A stretch of 64,000 nt of DNA from Bovifimicola sp050309585 (GCA_050309585.1 JBNRML010000077.1:25591-89590), one strand, 5' to 3'; shown: positions 34,963 to 43,021, numbered from the stretch's first letter. Made by a program: numbers and translations. The notes: generated by a model from the letters alone, not told the origin.

Positions 34963-35195
34963 TTTTCCTGTCCTCCCAAATTAGTCTGTTAGTCATTTTC
35001 TATTATACTAATATTCCCGTGATTATGCAAACAGTTTTTGTGCTGTATAAAATACATTTTTTGAGAATAATATAGTGATTTTTGCACTATAAATTTGTCG
35101 AATTCTAATGTATAATATGCCATACTTATGCACTCTCGGAATCTTTTGTATATGAGTTTCTGAGATAGATTTAATTTACACAAGGAGGATTTTTT
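34963..35195. promoter_or_regulatory. Divergent intergenic region between the hydratase and hflK
   Basis: A TATAAT-like -10 (TATAAT at about 35111-35116) reads towards hflK, but I see no good -35. The dispersed motif ACTCTCGGAA lies at 35132-35141. AAGGAGG precedes hflK. Short minus-strand frames here have no support. Confidence 0.35.
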
Positions 35196-36209
35196 ATGAA
35201 TGAAAAGATTATAGACGTACCGTCAATGAATCCAAAACTCACAAAAAACATCACAATCGCAGTCATTGTCGGAATTATTGTTTTAATACTGGCATTCAAC
35301 TGCACCTACACAGTTAAGGAACAGGAGCAGGCTGTACTGCTTACCTTTGGTAATGCCTCGACAGTATCTGACTCAGGTCTTCATTTCAAGATACCTTTCG
35401 TACAGAAGGTAAAGAAAGTGGACACCACCATTCAGGCTTTTCCAATGGGATATGAAATTGGAACAAATAACACAGTGGAAGACGAATCACTAATGATTAC
35501 TTCCGATTATAACTTTATTAATGTAGACTTTTTCGTGGAATACCAGGTGTCAGACCCAATAAAGGCTGTATACGCTTCCGAAGACCCGGAAAAGATTTTG
35601 AAAAACATTGCCCAGAGCTGTATCCGTACAGTAATAGGAAACACACCTGTTGACAGTGTTCTTACAACGGGAAAATCTGAGATTCAGAGCCAGATTAAAG
35701 AAATGATTACCAAAAGACTTGATTCAAACGACATAGGTATCTACCTTGTCAACATTACAATGCAGGACGTCGAACCTCCAACAGAAGCTGTTATACAGGC
35801 ATTTAAGGCAGTTGAGACTGCAAAACAGGGAAAAGAAACCGCCCTCAACAACGCAAATAAATACCGAAACGAACAGATTCCTGCTGCCCAGGCTAATGTG
35901 GATAAGGTTTTGCAGGGTGCCGAGGCAACCAAGCAGGACAGAATCAATGAAGCAAACGGTCAGGTTGCACGTTTCAACAAATTATATGAGGAATACATAA
36001 AGTTCCCTGAAGTAACAAAACAGCGTATGTTTTATGAGACAATGGAAGAGGTTCTTCCATCCCTCAAAATCGTTATCAACAGCGGTGATTCTAATGTGCA
36101 GACAATAGTTCCATCAGGTTCCTTTGGCACATTTGCCCAGTCAGGAATCGGTTCGTCCTCAGGAACAACAGCTCCTGATACCACACCTTCCGGAACTACT
36201 ACTCCGTAA
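35196..36209 (+). CDS. hflK: Protease modulator HflK (SPFH-domain protein)
   Basis: A 337-residue membrane protein of the stomatin/prohibitin/flotillin/HflK family. One N-terminal membrane segment (about 20-40), then the SPFH domain (YTVKEQEQAVLLTFG, GLHFKIPFVQKVKKVD, TSDYNFINVDFFVEYQV), a helical coiled region rich in Ala and Lys (EAVIQAFKAVETAKQGKETA) and a low-complexity Ser/Thr/Pro tail. HflK and HflC form a large cage that surrounds FtsH in E. coli and tunes its proteolysis. The hflC gene follows 24 bases later on the same strand. AAGGAGG lies upstream of the ATG. Confidence 0.92.
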   Translation: MNEKIIDVPSMNPKLTKNITIAVIVGIIVLILAFNCTYTVKEQEQAVLLTFGNASTVSDSGLHFKIPFVQKVKKVDTTIQAFPMGYEIGTNNTVEDESLMITSDYNFINVDFFVEYQVSDPIKAVYASEDPEKILKNIAQSCIRTVIGNTPVDSVLTTGKSEIQSQIKEMITKRLDSNDIGIYLVNITMQDVEPPTEAVIQAFKAVETAKQGKETALNNANKYRNEQIPAAQANVDKVLQGAEATKQDRINEANGQVARFNKLYEEYIKFPEVTKQRMFYETMEEVLPSLKIVINSGDSNVQTIVPSGSFGTFAQSGIGSSSGTTAPDTTPSGTTTP

Positions 36210-36233
36210 ATCATAGAAAGGACGGTATTCAAT

Positions 36234-37109
36234 ATGAATAATATATTTACAAAAAAGCGTGTTTTAATCGTTTTGGCACTGTTTTTACTAATTATTGGAT
36301 TTAACTCATTTACCATCACTTACGACGATGAATATAAATTAATCCGCCAATTCGGAAAAATTGACAGAATTATTTCAGAACCGGGAATTTCCTTTAAAAT
36401 TCCTTTTATAGAAACTGCAGATTCCATTCCTAAAAACATCCGTCTCTACGACGTTGCACCATCTGATGTTATCACAATGGACAAGAAGACAATGGTAACT
36501 GACATTTATATTTTATGGCAGATAAATGACCCTCACAAATTTGCAAAGAGCCTTAGCTGTTCTCTTACAAATGCAGAAAGCCGTATCAACACCGTTGTAT
36601 ACAACTCAATGAAGAGCGCAATCGGCAGCATGTCCCAGACCGAGGTAATCAGTGCCAGAGATGGTCAGCTCAGTGAAACAATCATGAAAAACATTGGAAA
36701 TACCATGGAGCATTACGGAATCAAACTTGTCAGCATCGAGACTAAGCGACTTGACCTTCCAAGTGATAACAAGGATGCTGTTTATGAGAGAATGATTTCA
36801 GAAAGAAGCCAGATGGCTGCCACATATACAGCCGAAGGTAATTCAGAGTCACAGATTATTAAAAACACAACTGACAAAGAGGTCTCAATCATGCTTTCAG
36901 AGGCCCAGGCAAAAGCAGACCAGATTGTGGCCGAAGGCGAGGCCGAATACATGAATATCTTATCCGCTGCTTATGCCGATGGAAGCCGTGCAGACTTTTA
37001 TTCATATGTTCGCTCCCTTGACTCAGCCAAGGCTTCCCTCACAGGAGAAAACAAGACATTAATTTTGGACAAAAATTCTCCAATAGCACAGATATTTAAC
37101 GGACAGTAA
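36234..37109 (+). CDS. hflC: Protease modulator HflC (SPFH-domain protein)
   Basis: A 291-residue partner of HflK with an N-terminal membrane segment (about 7-25), the SPFH domain (YKLIRQFGKIDRIISEPGIS, MVTDIYILWQIND) and a C-terminal helical part with the HflC-type sequence VYERMISERSQMAATYTAEG followed by AEAQAKADQIVAEGEAEYMN-like heptads. It forms hetero-oligomers with HflK at the membrane. Ribosome site AAAGGACG. The pair ends at a strong hairpin terminator at 37161-37200. Confidence 0.92.
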   Translation: MNNIFTKKRVLIVLALFLLIIGFNSFTITYDDEYKLIRQFGKIDRIISEPGISFKIPFIETADSIPKNIRLYDVAPSDVITMDKKTMVTDIYILWQINDPHKFAKSLSCSLTNAESRINTVVYNSMKSAIGSMSQTEVISARDGQLSETIMKNIGNTMEHYGIKLVSIETKRLDLPSDNKDAVYERMISERSQMAATYTAEGNSESQIIKNTTDKEVSIMLSEAQAKADQIVAEGEAEYMNILSAAYADGSRADFYSYVRSLDSAKASLTGENKTLILDKNSPIAQIFNGQ

Positions 37110-37160
37110 GTCTGTTTACGCCTGAGGCGGAAACAATTTTTCAAAAATTCTATTTACGCC

Positions 37161-37220
37161 TGAGGCGGGAACAAACTCCCAAAAAGTTGTTCCCGCCTCA
37201 GTGCATTTATTTTTTTTATT
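37161..37220 (+). terminator. Terminator of hflKC
   Basis: TGAGGCGGGAACAA (37161-37174) and TTGTTCCCGCCTCA (37187-37200) make a perfect 14-bp stem followed by a T-rich tract. A partial direct repeat of the upstream arm (TTTACGCCTGAGGCGGAAACA) sits 36 bases earlier. Confidence 0.88.
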
Positions 37221-37490
37221 CCAGAACCTGTATATCTTCCTCAAAAACAATAGTATTAATATTTATTGTTTCCTCTATATTTGATGTTACTATTTCCTCA
37301 TTAGAAAATTCAAAAATTAACTGATAATTTCCCGGTATTTCAAAGCATAAGAATTAATCCGCCAGGTCAGCTTTCTGCTCCTGTCATTTTTATCCTTTTC
37401 CTGCCATAACACCTGATTCTCTATGTTGTTTTTCAGTCTGTTTGATGCCTTAATTTTTTCAATCTCTTCGCAATAAAGTTTTTTGTCCAT
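37216..37490 (-). pseudogene. Remnant of an anti-sigma-like gene (middle deleted, frameshifted)
   Basis: The N-terminal part starts at ATG 37490 (GGAGGG upstream) with MDKKLYCEEIEKIKASNRLK, like the cytosolic head of clostridial anti-sigma/DUF4179-type proteins, and stops at 37317. In another frame, directly after it, comes a C-terminal tail (IPGNYQLIFEF then NEEIVTSNIEETI) that ends at 37216. The membrane segment and most of the extracellular domain are missing. It directly follows the ECF sigma gene, where an anti-sigma factor is expected. Confidence 0.65.
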
Positions 37491-37550
37491 AAAATCCCTC
37501 CATTCCAAATCTAAAAATCACAATTTTAAGTATCAATTCTCTCTCAATTC

Positions 37551-38081
37551 CTACATTTTTGAATTCTTCTCAAGAATTTTTCTGCCTCTTGAAAGCCAGG
37601 TTTTAATTGTATTCCTGTTCTTCTGCAATATTCCTGCAATCTCTTCTACAGAATACTCTTCATAATAATACAGATAAATAACGCTCCTGTACTTCAAGGG
37701 CAATGCCATTACTTCCCGCAAGACCTCTGATTCCTCATTCATTATGCACTCAGGCTCATATTTACCATTATCCCTCACATTACAATCGGCCTCATATTTT
37801 TCTTCCCCATCCCCATACGTCATCACAACATTGTGCACCAAATTCCTGTACCAGCCCGATTTCAGGAAATCCTTGCTCTTATTAACCGCACACCTGATAA
37901 GCCACTCCTTTAAATGCTCTTCATTCTCAAAATCTCTGTCTTTCTCAAGGAGCTTTAAAAAGACATCCTGACACACATCCTCTGCATCATGCATATTTTT
38001 CACGCTCTGATACGCAATACGCAAAATCATGTCAGCATACCGCTCAATAACCTCCGTAAGTTCATTAATGCTTATCCTCAT
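37551..38081 (-). CDS. ECF-family RNA polymerase sigma factor
   Basis: A 176-residue sigma-70 family protein. Region 2 spans about 8-75 (MILRIAYQSVKNMHDAEDVC and QDVFLKLLEK) and region 4 about 115-170 (LPLKYRSVIYLYYYEEYSVE, EIAGILQKNRNTIKTWLSRG). It would direct RNA polymerase to a small set of promoters, usually under an anti-sigma factor. The gene in the anti-sigma position downstream is a remnant, so this sigma factor may be unchecked, or controlled elsewhere. GAGG precedes the ATG. Confidence 0.9.
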   Translation of the reverse strand: MRISINELTEVIERYADMILRIAYQSVKNMHDAEDVCQDVFLKLLEKDRDFENEEHLKEWLIRCAVNKSKDFLKSGWYRNLVHNVVMTYGDGEEKYEADCNVRDNGKYEPECIMNEESEVLREVMALPLKYRSVIYLYYYEEYSVEEIAGILQKNRNTIKTWLSRGRKILEKNSKM

Positions 38082-38163
38082 TTAGTCACCTCACATCCTG
38101 TTATTTATCTCTTCACCTATAATACGATTTAACCATCCCAAAAGTTTCAAACACACAGAGAAA

Positions 38164-38189
38164 ACTGCTTTGCAAAATCACAAAGCAGT
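38164..38189 (-). terminator. Hairpin between the AAA_14 remnant and the sigma gene
   Basis: ACTGCTTTG and CAAAGCAGT pair over 9 bp around CAAAATCA, followed on the minus strand by TTTCTCTG and on the plus strand by CATTTTTA. It may work in both directions. Confidence 0.55.
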
Positions 38190-38202
38190 CATTTTTACTA
38201 TA

Positions 38203-38539
38203 TTAGCGAACTATATTGTCTTTACATAGACCTTCTTCACTCACATTCTCCGGATTATCATCACAAACCTTGCGTATTGTTCCCCAAATCTTAGGAGCCT
38301 CTTGCCACTCATCAAACAATATCGGTTTCGTTTTTTTAAGAATAATCTTGGCGATGTTTCAGCTACAGCCAAATATCCATCCCTTTTTTCTTCATTCTGA
38401 TACTCAATAACCGTTTTACATCTTTCTTTTGCAGTTCTTGTTTTTCCACAGCCTTTAGGACCAATAATATATGAATTGCATCAAATGCCTATTTACGTTT
38501 ATTTAATTCATCATCAATTATTCTTCTTATATATTCCAT
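38203..38539 (-). pseudogene. Decayed AAA_14/DUF4143-type ATPase remnant
   Basis: Reading across frames gives MEYIRRIIDDELNKRK, then IIGPKGCGKTRTAKERCKTV (a Walker A), then KKTKPILFDEWQEAPKIWGT (a Walker B region), then a stop. At least two frameshifts and a premature stop separate these pieces, and the DUF4143 C-terminal half is missing. Complete proteins of this type are ATPases of unknown role, about 400 residues long. Upstream, a TTTTGTGTTTTTCG-like motif recurs about every 23 bases (38594, 38618, 38640). Confidence 0.65.
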
Positions 38540-38751
38540 ATCAAATTACCCTTATACACACAATTATAACTCGATATGTATTTTTTTTAAGATTATTTTG
38601 TGTTTTTCGGCACTTTTGTTTTGTGTTTTTCGATAATTATATTTTGTATTTTTCTGTATATACATTTTTTAGCATGTTTCGATTCACCTTGTAGTAGTAT
38701 TATTTGCCATATATTATGCATATAAGGAGGATTTTTATCCAAAAATTTAAG

Positions 38752-38848
38752 TGACTTTTTTTCTATTTTAAAAAAAGTCAGGGCGAGGTGCGGCCCACAC
38801 GAGCCGTTCCACGCCCTATTTAGAACTGTCTATTTCCTGACATGCTCC
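38752..38848. other. Structured intergenic sequence, no gene seen
   Basis: ACTTTTTTT and AAAAAAAGT form a hairpin at about 38753-38779, directly followed by a GC-rich hairpin (AGGGCG to CGCCCT) at about 38780-38819. Together with the family C repeat that follows, this could be one structured RNA or the residue of a mobile repeat. Confidence 0.4.
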
Positions 38849-38925
38849 CTTCTGCCGCCAAGGATGTTTGCCTTGGCTCAAAAGCAAATAGCTGTGTAAA
38901 AAATAGCTTATTCAGAGTCTTTTTT
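38849..38925 (+). repeat. Dispersed repeat family C, copy A
   Basis: It shares with 43321-43403 the sequence CTTCTGCC, TTTGCCTTxGCTCAxAAGCA, AATAGCTGTGT and ATTCAGAGTCTTTTTT. TTTGC/GCAAA and GTGTAAAAAATA/TcTTTTTTcCAC-type pairing is possible. The 3' end looks like a terminator. Confidence 0.75.
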
Positions 38926-38932
38926 CCACTAT

Positions 38933-39127
38933 CTATTCCGCCACAAAAACATTTCCGTTCTCCTTAGCAAATCTCTCAGCCTCAGACCCTGCTACGCCTC
39001 TAATGGTTACTTTCGGGTCAAAGGCACCCTTTTCTATTATCTTCACTGATGATGGTATACGCACCTCGGTAAGAGCACTGCAACCACCAAATGCATATTG
39101 TCCTATATTCCAAATTACGCAGTACAA
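38933..39127 (-). pseudogene. C-terminal fragment of a BspA-type leucine-rich repeat protein
   Basis: The 64-residue frame contains one and a half LRR_5 repeats (IGQYAFGGCSALTEVRIPSS, VKIIEKGAF) and the usual BspA end (SEAERFAKENGNVFV). There is no start codon with a ribosome site and no upstream repeats, so this is the tail of a lost gene similar to the one at 7614-11834. Confidence 0.7.
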
Positions 39128-39203
39128 TTAAAAAGTTACCAGTTATATCGGACATTCACCCTCAATAAAAATTAAAGGCTTAATAACACAACTCCAAACA
39201 AAG

Positions 39204-39240
39204 ACAAAAAAGACCCACAGCCCTTTCGGACCATGAGTCT
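39204..39240 (-). terminator. Terminator of the rpsF-ssb-rpsR operon
   Basis: On the minus strand AGACTCATGGTCC, a GAAA loop and GGGCTGTGGGTCT form a ~13-bp stem with wobble pairs, followed by TTTTTT. Confidence 0.8.
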
Positions 39241-39263
39241 GATATACAAATGTCTGATGTAAA

Positions 39264-39533
39264 TTAGTCTAATGTGTATGGCATTAAAGCAACGTGTCTT
39301 GCTCTCTTAACAGCAACTGTAAGAGCTCTCTGATGTTTTGCACAGTTTCCTGTGATTCTTCTTGGAAGAATTTTTCCTCTCTCAGACACATATCTCTTTA
39401 ATTTATTCACATCTTTGTAATCGATTTCATTATTCTTTTCGCCACAGAATACGCAAACTTTCTTTCTTCTGCGTCCGCCTCTTCTCTTCATTGGAGATTC
39501 GCTTCTGTCGCCTTTTTCTTTGTTAAATGGCAT
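39264..39533 (-). CDS. rpsR: 30S ribosomal protein bS18
   Basis: An 89-residue ribosomal protein. The typical core is present (VNKLKRYVSERGKILPRRIT, GNCAKHQRALTVAVKRARHV). The N-terminal extension contains CVFCGEK, a zinc-binding pair seen in the C+ form of S18. It binds the S6 protein and 16S rRNA in the platform of the small subunit. It is the last gene of the rpsF-ssb-rpsR operon and ends at a clear terminator. Confidence 0.98.
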   Translation of the reverse strand: MPFNKEKGDRSESPMKRRGGRRRKKVCVFCGEKNNEIDYKDVNKLKRYVSERGKILPRRITGNCAKHQRALTVAVKRARHVALMPYTLD

Positions 39534-39568
39534 GAAAATGTCCTCCTTTTATATTATTATCTTGATTC

Positions 39569-40012
39569 TTAGTTAAATGGTAAACCTTCGTCCTCAACGC
39601 CATCAGGAATGTTCATAAATCCATCTCCTGCAGCACTTACCGGCTCTGGTCTTGCTGCCTGATAAGCCCCTTCATTACTTCCTGCAGCCGCTTTGCTCTC
39701 AGCAAATTCAACGTTTTCAGCAACAACGTCAGTTGTGTAAACTCTTGTTCCATCCTGTTTCTGGTAAGAACCTGTCTGGATTCTTCCCTCTATAACGAGC
39801 TTTGTACCCTGATGGCAATATCTCTCAAGAAATTCGCCTGTCTTTCCAAAAGCCACGCAAGAGATGAAATCTGCTGACTGCTGATCGCCGTCTCTCTTAA
39901 ATCTTCTATCAACAGCTAATGTAAATCTTGCAACTGCTGATGCCTGTTCGCCCTGTGAATATCTCACATCCGGGTCCCTTGTTAATCGTCCCATAAGAAT
40001 AACTTTATTCAT
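39569..40012 (-). CDS. ssb: Single-stranded DNA-binding protein
   Basis: A 147-residue SSB. The OB fold occupies about residues 1-105 (MNKVILMGRLTRDPDVRYSQ, FISCVAFGKTGEFLERYCHQ, GTKLVIEGRIQTGSYQKQDG). A short variable linker follows, and the acidic C-terminal tip is present but modified (DGVEDEGLPFN, ending LPFN where DDDIPF is usual). It coats single-stranded DNA in replication and repair. It lies between rpsF and rpsR, its normal place in Firmicutes. Confidence 0.97.
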   Translation of the reverse strand: MNKVILMGRLTRDPDVRYSQGEQASAVARFTLAVDRRFKRDGDQQSADFISCVAFGKTGEFLERYCHQGTKLVIEGRIQTGSYQKQDGTRVYTTDVVAENVEFAESKAAAGSNEGAYQAARPEPVSAAGDGFMNIPDGVEDEGLPFN

Positions 40013-40062
40013 ACCTACCTCTTTTCCAGATACTAACGTATCCTATCATTTGTCATTTTTAA

Positions 40063-40350
40063 TTAAGCTTCATCTTTAACACATAAGAATCTAACAACGT
40101 TTTCCATAATACGGATTGAGTTTTCAACCTGTGCAGGACATTCTGAATCAGATTCGAACTTAATAAAGTAGTAGAATGCTTCTCTCATTTTCTGAATTTC
40201 GTAAGCAAGTCTCTTCTTACCCCATTCATCAACGTTTGTAACTGTACCACCGAAACGTGTAATGTACTCTTTTACTTTTTCGATTGTAGCAGCTCTTTCT
40301 TCATCTTCGAGTTTTGCACTAACAACTACTGCTAATTCATATTTGTTCAT
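40063..40350 (-). CDS. rpsF: 30S ribosomal protein bS6
   Basis: A 95-residue ribosomal protein S6 (MNKYELAVVVSAKLEDEERA, VTNVDEWGKKRLAYEIQKMR, REAFYYFIKFES). It pairs with S18 in the small subunit. It is first in the rpsF-ssb-rpsR operon and is preceded by AGGAGG and by a leader hairpin that could bind the S6:S18 complex for feedback control. Confidence 0.98.
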   Translation of the reverse strand: MNKYELAVVVSAKLEDEERAATIEKVKEYITRFGGTVTNVDEWGKKRLAYEIQKMREAFYYFIKFESDSECPAQVENSIRIMENVVRFLCVKDEA

Positions 40351-40376
40351 GCTGTTTTACCTCCTTTTGGTCTCTG

Positions 40377-40397
40377 GTCTCCTAACGGGTAGGAAAC
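40377..40397 (-). promoter_or_regulatory. Candidate S6:S18 autoregulatory leader hairpin
   Basis: On the minus strand GTTTCCTA, loop CCCG and TTAGGAGAC form an 8-bp hairpin with a CCG-containing loop about 30 bases before rpsF. A CCG motif in a leader hairpin is the known mark of the S6:S18 binding RNA. The fit is by eye only. Confidence 0.45.
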
Positions 40398-40427
40398 AAG
40401 GATAATAATAATATATCACGAATAGAC

Positions 40428-40456
40428 AGTTTATCATACAATTTCCAAATATGCAA
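40428..40456 (-). promoter_or_regulatory. Promoter of the rpsF operon
   Basis: On the minus strand TTGCAT (40451-40456), 17 bases, TAAACT (40428-40433). It is placed about 80 bases upstream of rpsF. Confidence 0.6.
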
Positions 40457-40532
40457 GCACAATTTAGAACATTTTGTAACCATAAATTTTAAAAAATTTT
40501 TTAACTATAAAATTTAAAATATTTTAATCTAC

Positions 40533-41360
40533 TTAATCCAGATTTAACTTCTTTGTTGTTATTCTTTCAGAAAATACAAAGAATACTGTTCCCAACACCA
40601 ATTGAACTAAAATCACTAATCCCAGATAAATATACGCTGGTAATGAAATTACACCCAACACTTCTGACGCATTTTTGGCATAAGTTAGTTTTCTGTCAAC
40701 TTCATCCATCATATTCACAAAGGCCGGCATAAAATACATTGCAACTGTCATTGCCATATTAAGGATATAGTTAATGATAAAATATGCACCAATCGAGCCT
40801 ATAACCTTATGTTTTCTGCAGAGCTGACCTATACTCATTGACGCAAAAAGCTTCAGCAAATCACCAGGCACCTGAAGAATCATTGAAAACATTCCTAATA
40901 TAATCAAAGGAATCATCCCCGGCTCATCTACCACACCATCAAATATGATACCCAGCACTTCCATAATGTCTTTAAACATTTCCGTATCACAAAACATTAT
41001 TACAAGCGACAAAACCATTGCCACACAGGAAGTCATCATCCAGACAGAATAAGTAATAAGCTTCGAAACAATGAGATGCCATGCTTTAACCGGAAGTGTA
41101 TGTGTCAAATATCCCTGGTCCATATACATATTATTAAAATATCTGACCACCAGGATGACACTGCTCAAAAGTGTAAGGAATATAATCACCATCACATACA
41201 TGCCAATGGTTAACGTCTTTCCAAACATAAAAAATGTGTTACCGCTTGGCAGTTTTGTTGTGATTTTTGTGAGCAGCGTAAGCACCAAAAGTGCGCTGTA
41301 CAAAATCAAAAACATTTTATATGTAGCTTTAAACTCGTGTTTAATTAATTTTCTTAACAT
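40533..41360 (-). CDS. ABC transporter permease (YtrC/D-like)
   Basis: A 275-residue membrane protein with about six hydrophobic segments (for example MYVMVIIFLTLLSSVILVVR, IYLGLVILVQLVLGTVFFVF). It overlaps the end of the ATPase gene by seven bases, so the two are translationally coupled and form one ABC transporter. The substrate is unknown. The GntR-ATPase-permease order matches the ytr-type operons that respond to cell-wall-active antibiotics in Bacillus, which suggests, but does not show, a role in envelope stress. Confidence 0.75.
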   Translation of the reverse strand: MLRKLIKHEFKATYKMFLILYSALLVLTLLTKITTKLPSGNTFFMFGKTLTIGMYVMVIIFLTLLSSVILVVRYFNNMYMDQGYLTHTLPVKAWHLIVSKLITYSVWMMTSCVAMVLSLVIMFCDTEMFKDIMEVLGIIFDGVVDEPGMIPLIILGMFSMILQVPGDLLKLFASMSIGQLCRKHKVIGSIGAYFIINYILNMAMTVAMYFMPAFVNMMDEVDRKLTYAKNASEVLGVISLPAYIYLGLVILVQLVLGTVFFVFSERITTKKLNLD

Positions 41361-42055
41361 CTGAACACCTCCCTGAACAATGCATCCACTGACTTTCCTT
41401 CCATTTCTCTAATCTCATCAACAGATTTGTGCAATCTCAACACACCATTCTGAATAAAAATCACGTCATCCAGAATATTTTCAATATCACTGATAAGATG
41501 TGTGGAAATAATAACTGACGCATCCGGATTATAGTTACTAATAATAGTGTTTAATATATAATCTCTTGCTGCTGGATCCACTCCTCCTATAGGTTCATCC
41601 AACATATAAAGTTTCGCATTTCTGCTCATGACAAGTATGAGCTGTACCTTTTCCTTAGTACCCTTTGACATGGTCTTCATTTTCGCTCTCGGGTTAATTC
41701 TAAGGCTTTCCAACATATCAAATGCTTTTTTTGCATCGAAGTCATCATAAAAATCCCCAAAATAATGCACCAGGTCCACAGGTGTCATATTTTTATCAAG
41801 ATATGTCCTCTCCGGCAAATAAGACACAATCTTTTTGGTCTCAACTCCAACTGGATTTCCTCCTATAAAAATCTCTCCCGAAGAAGGCTGAAGTATACCG
41901 TTACACATCTTAATAAAGGTGGACTTTCCACTTCCGTTTGGTCCCAAAAGACCAATTATCTTTCCACTTTCAATAGAAACGTTAAAATTGTCTAATGCAG
42001 GGTAGGCACCAAACATCTTTCTGACATTTCTTGCTTCTAATAATATTTCTCCCAT
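41354..42055 (-). CDS. ABC transporter ATP-binding protein
   Basis: A 233-residue ATPase with Walker A (GLLGPNGSGKSTFIKM), a Q-loop region (VSYLPERTYLDKNM), an ABC signature that reads MSKGTKEKVQ where LSGGQ is usual, Walker B (AKLYMLDEPIGGVDP) and the switch His (VIISTHLISD). Altered signatures of this kind are common in the export-type YtrB/BcrA group. I start it at ATG 42055 (MGEILLEARN, AAAGGAAAGAG upstream); the longer frame to 42088 overlaps the spacer after the regulator. It works with the permease that follows. Confidence 0.88.
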   Translation of the reverse strand: MGEILLEARNVRKMFGAYPALDNFNVSIESGKIIGLLGPNGSGKSTFIKMCNGILQPSSGEIFIGGNPVGVETKKIVSYLPERTYLDKNMTPVDLVHYFGDFYDDFDAKKAFDMLESLRINPRAKMKTMSKGTKEKVQLILVMSRNAKLYMLDEPIGGVDPAARDYILNTIISNYNPDASVIISTHLISDIENILDDVIFIQNGVLRLHKSVDEIREMEGKSVDALFREVFRC

Positions 42056-42139
42056 AACTCTTTCCTTTCTATGGCTATTTTTTGACATATTGGCATTTTA
42101 TGTATTATTTACCATGCGTTTGCTTGCTGCCCTACAGTT

Positions 42140-42511
42140 TTAATCAGGATTTTTCATCAAATATTCCTGCAAAAGCCTCAATATTGCTTCATCTTCAAAT
42201 CCAAGTTCTCTCATGTCTTTTAAGAATATTTTAATGAATTCCATGGCCGCCACCTCTTTTATCTCTTGTATTTTTTGCATATCTTCAGTAATAACCCTTC
42301 CTGAAGTTCTCTGACTGTAAACCAGCCCTTCTCTCTCCAGTTCTGCAAATGCTCTCTGCATGGTATTAGGATTTACCGCTGCCTCGGTTGCCAATTCTCT
42401 CACTGAAGGCAATTTGTCCCCTGGCTTATATTTGCCAGAAATAATATTCTTTTTCAACAACTCAACCAACTGTGTGTAAATTGGTCTGTCATTTTTAAAT
42501 TCCCAGCTCAT
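42140..42511 (-). CDS. GntR-family transcriptional regulator (YtrA-like)
   Basis: A 123-residue regulator. The winged-helix domain (about 10-75) shows PIYTQLVELLKKNIISGKYK and PGDKLPSVRELATEAAVNPN, followed by TMQRAFAELEREGLVYSQRT. The C-terminal domain is short, as in the YtrA subgroup. It is the first gene of the operon with the ABC transporter and most likely represses it. A perfect 28-bp palindrome at 42573-42600 overlaps its predicted -10 box. AGGAGG precedes the ATG. Confidence 0.9.
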   Translation of the reverse strand: MSWEFKNDRPIYTQLVELLKKNIISGKYKPGDKLPSVRELATEAAVNPNTMQRAFAELEREGLVYSQRTSGRVITEDMQKIQEIKEVAAMEFIKIFLKDMRELGFEDEAILRLLQEYLMKNPD

Positions 42512-42572
42512 TTTTCGCCTCCTTTGGTATTTGTTTAAAGTTAATTACTATTCTACCGAGCTTCATTAAACA

Positions 42573-42622
42573 TTATTGTATTAAGTACTTAATACAATAA
42601 TACTATTTTTAATATTTGTCAA
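42573..42622 (-). promoter_or_regulatory. Promoter and palindromic operator of the GntR/ABC operon
   Basis: A perfect 28-bp palindrome at 42573-42600 (left half TTATTGTATTAAGT). On the minus strand TTGACA (42617-42622) is followed after 17 bases by TATTGT (42594-42599), which lies inside the palindrome, so a bound GntR protein would block the polymerase. Confidence 0.75.
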
Positions 42623-42660
42623 TACTTTTTTATTTGTTTTGCATGTGTATCATATTATAT

Positions 42661-42876
42661 CTCTACCCAAATCTTATTTTTCTTCTTTTAGGACAGACAA
42701 ATTGACTTGTTTTTTCTCTTTTTCAACAAGCTCTAAGGTATTTTTTCTAGCCAAACCAAAAAAAATGCTCGTTTGGGTAGAATTTTTTCTTCTATTTTCT
42801 TCAATTTCTCTTGTCCCTGACTATTTTTCATCTATTTTCTCTACCCAAATTTGATATTTTCACCACCTGGGTAGAT
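42661..42876. repeat. Second cluster of TTTGGGTAGAG repeats
   Basis: Units at 42661 (-), 42771 (+), 42839 (-) and 42867 (+), matching the cluster at 12203-12397. The last two can pair (CTACCCA/TGGGTAG). No gene is seen here. Confidence 0.7.
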
Positions 42877-42883
42877 ACTCAAA

Positions 42884-42963
42884 AACAGACACCGGCAGCC
42901 ATGCTAATCTATTACTTTTCAAAGCACGAAGCCGGCCCCTGTTCAACGTGCACCGCAAGGTTC
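42884..42963 (-). ncRNA. Candidate structured RNA or long terminator
   Basis: On the minus strand AACAGGGGCCGGC pairs with GCCGGTGTCTGTT (12 of 13 positions, counting wobbles), with CGTGCT/AGCATG inside, followed directly by a T run. It is richer in G+C than its surroundings. It lies downstream of the DUF951 gene on that strand. Confidence 0.35.
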
Positions 42964-42986
42964 ACAGCAAAAAAGAGCTGTCCCAT

Positions 42987-43021
42987 TTGATATGCCCTGT
43001 CCACTTGACAGTGCATATCAA
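42987..43021 (-). terminator. Hairpin downstream of the DUF951 gene
   Basis: TTGATATGC and GCATATCAA pair over 9 bp with CTGTC/GACAG inside. A CTCTTTTTT tract follows about 15 bases later on the minus strand. Confidence 0.5.

Noticed and set aside
34989..35183. Minus-strand 64-residue frame upstream of hflK
   Set aside because: It covers the promoter region, has no ribosome site and no recognisable sequence.
42639..42854. Plus-strand 71-residue frame with Phe/Ser-rich content
   Set aside because: It lies on the A/T-rich TTTGGGTAGAG repeat cluster; composition explains the open frame.
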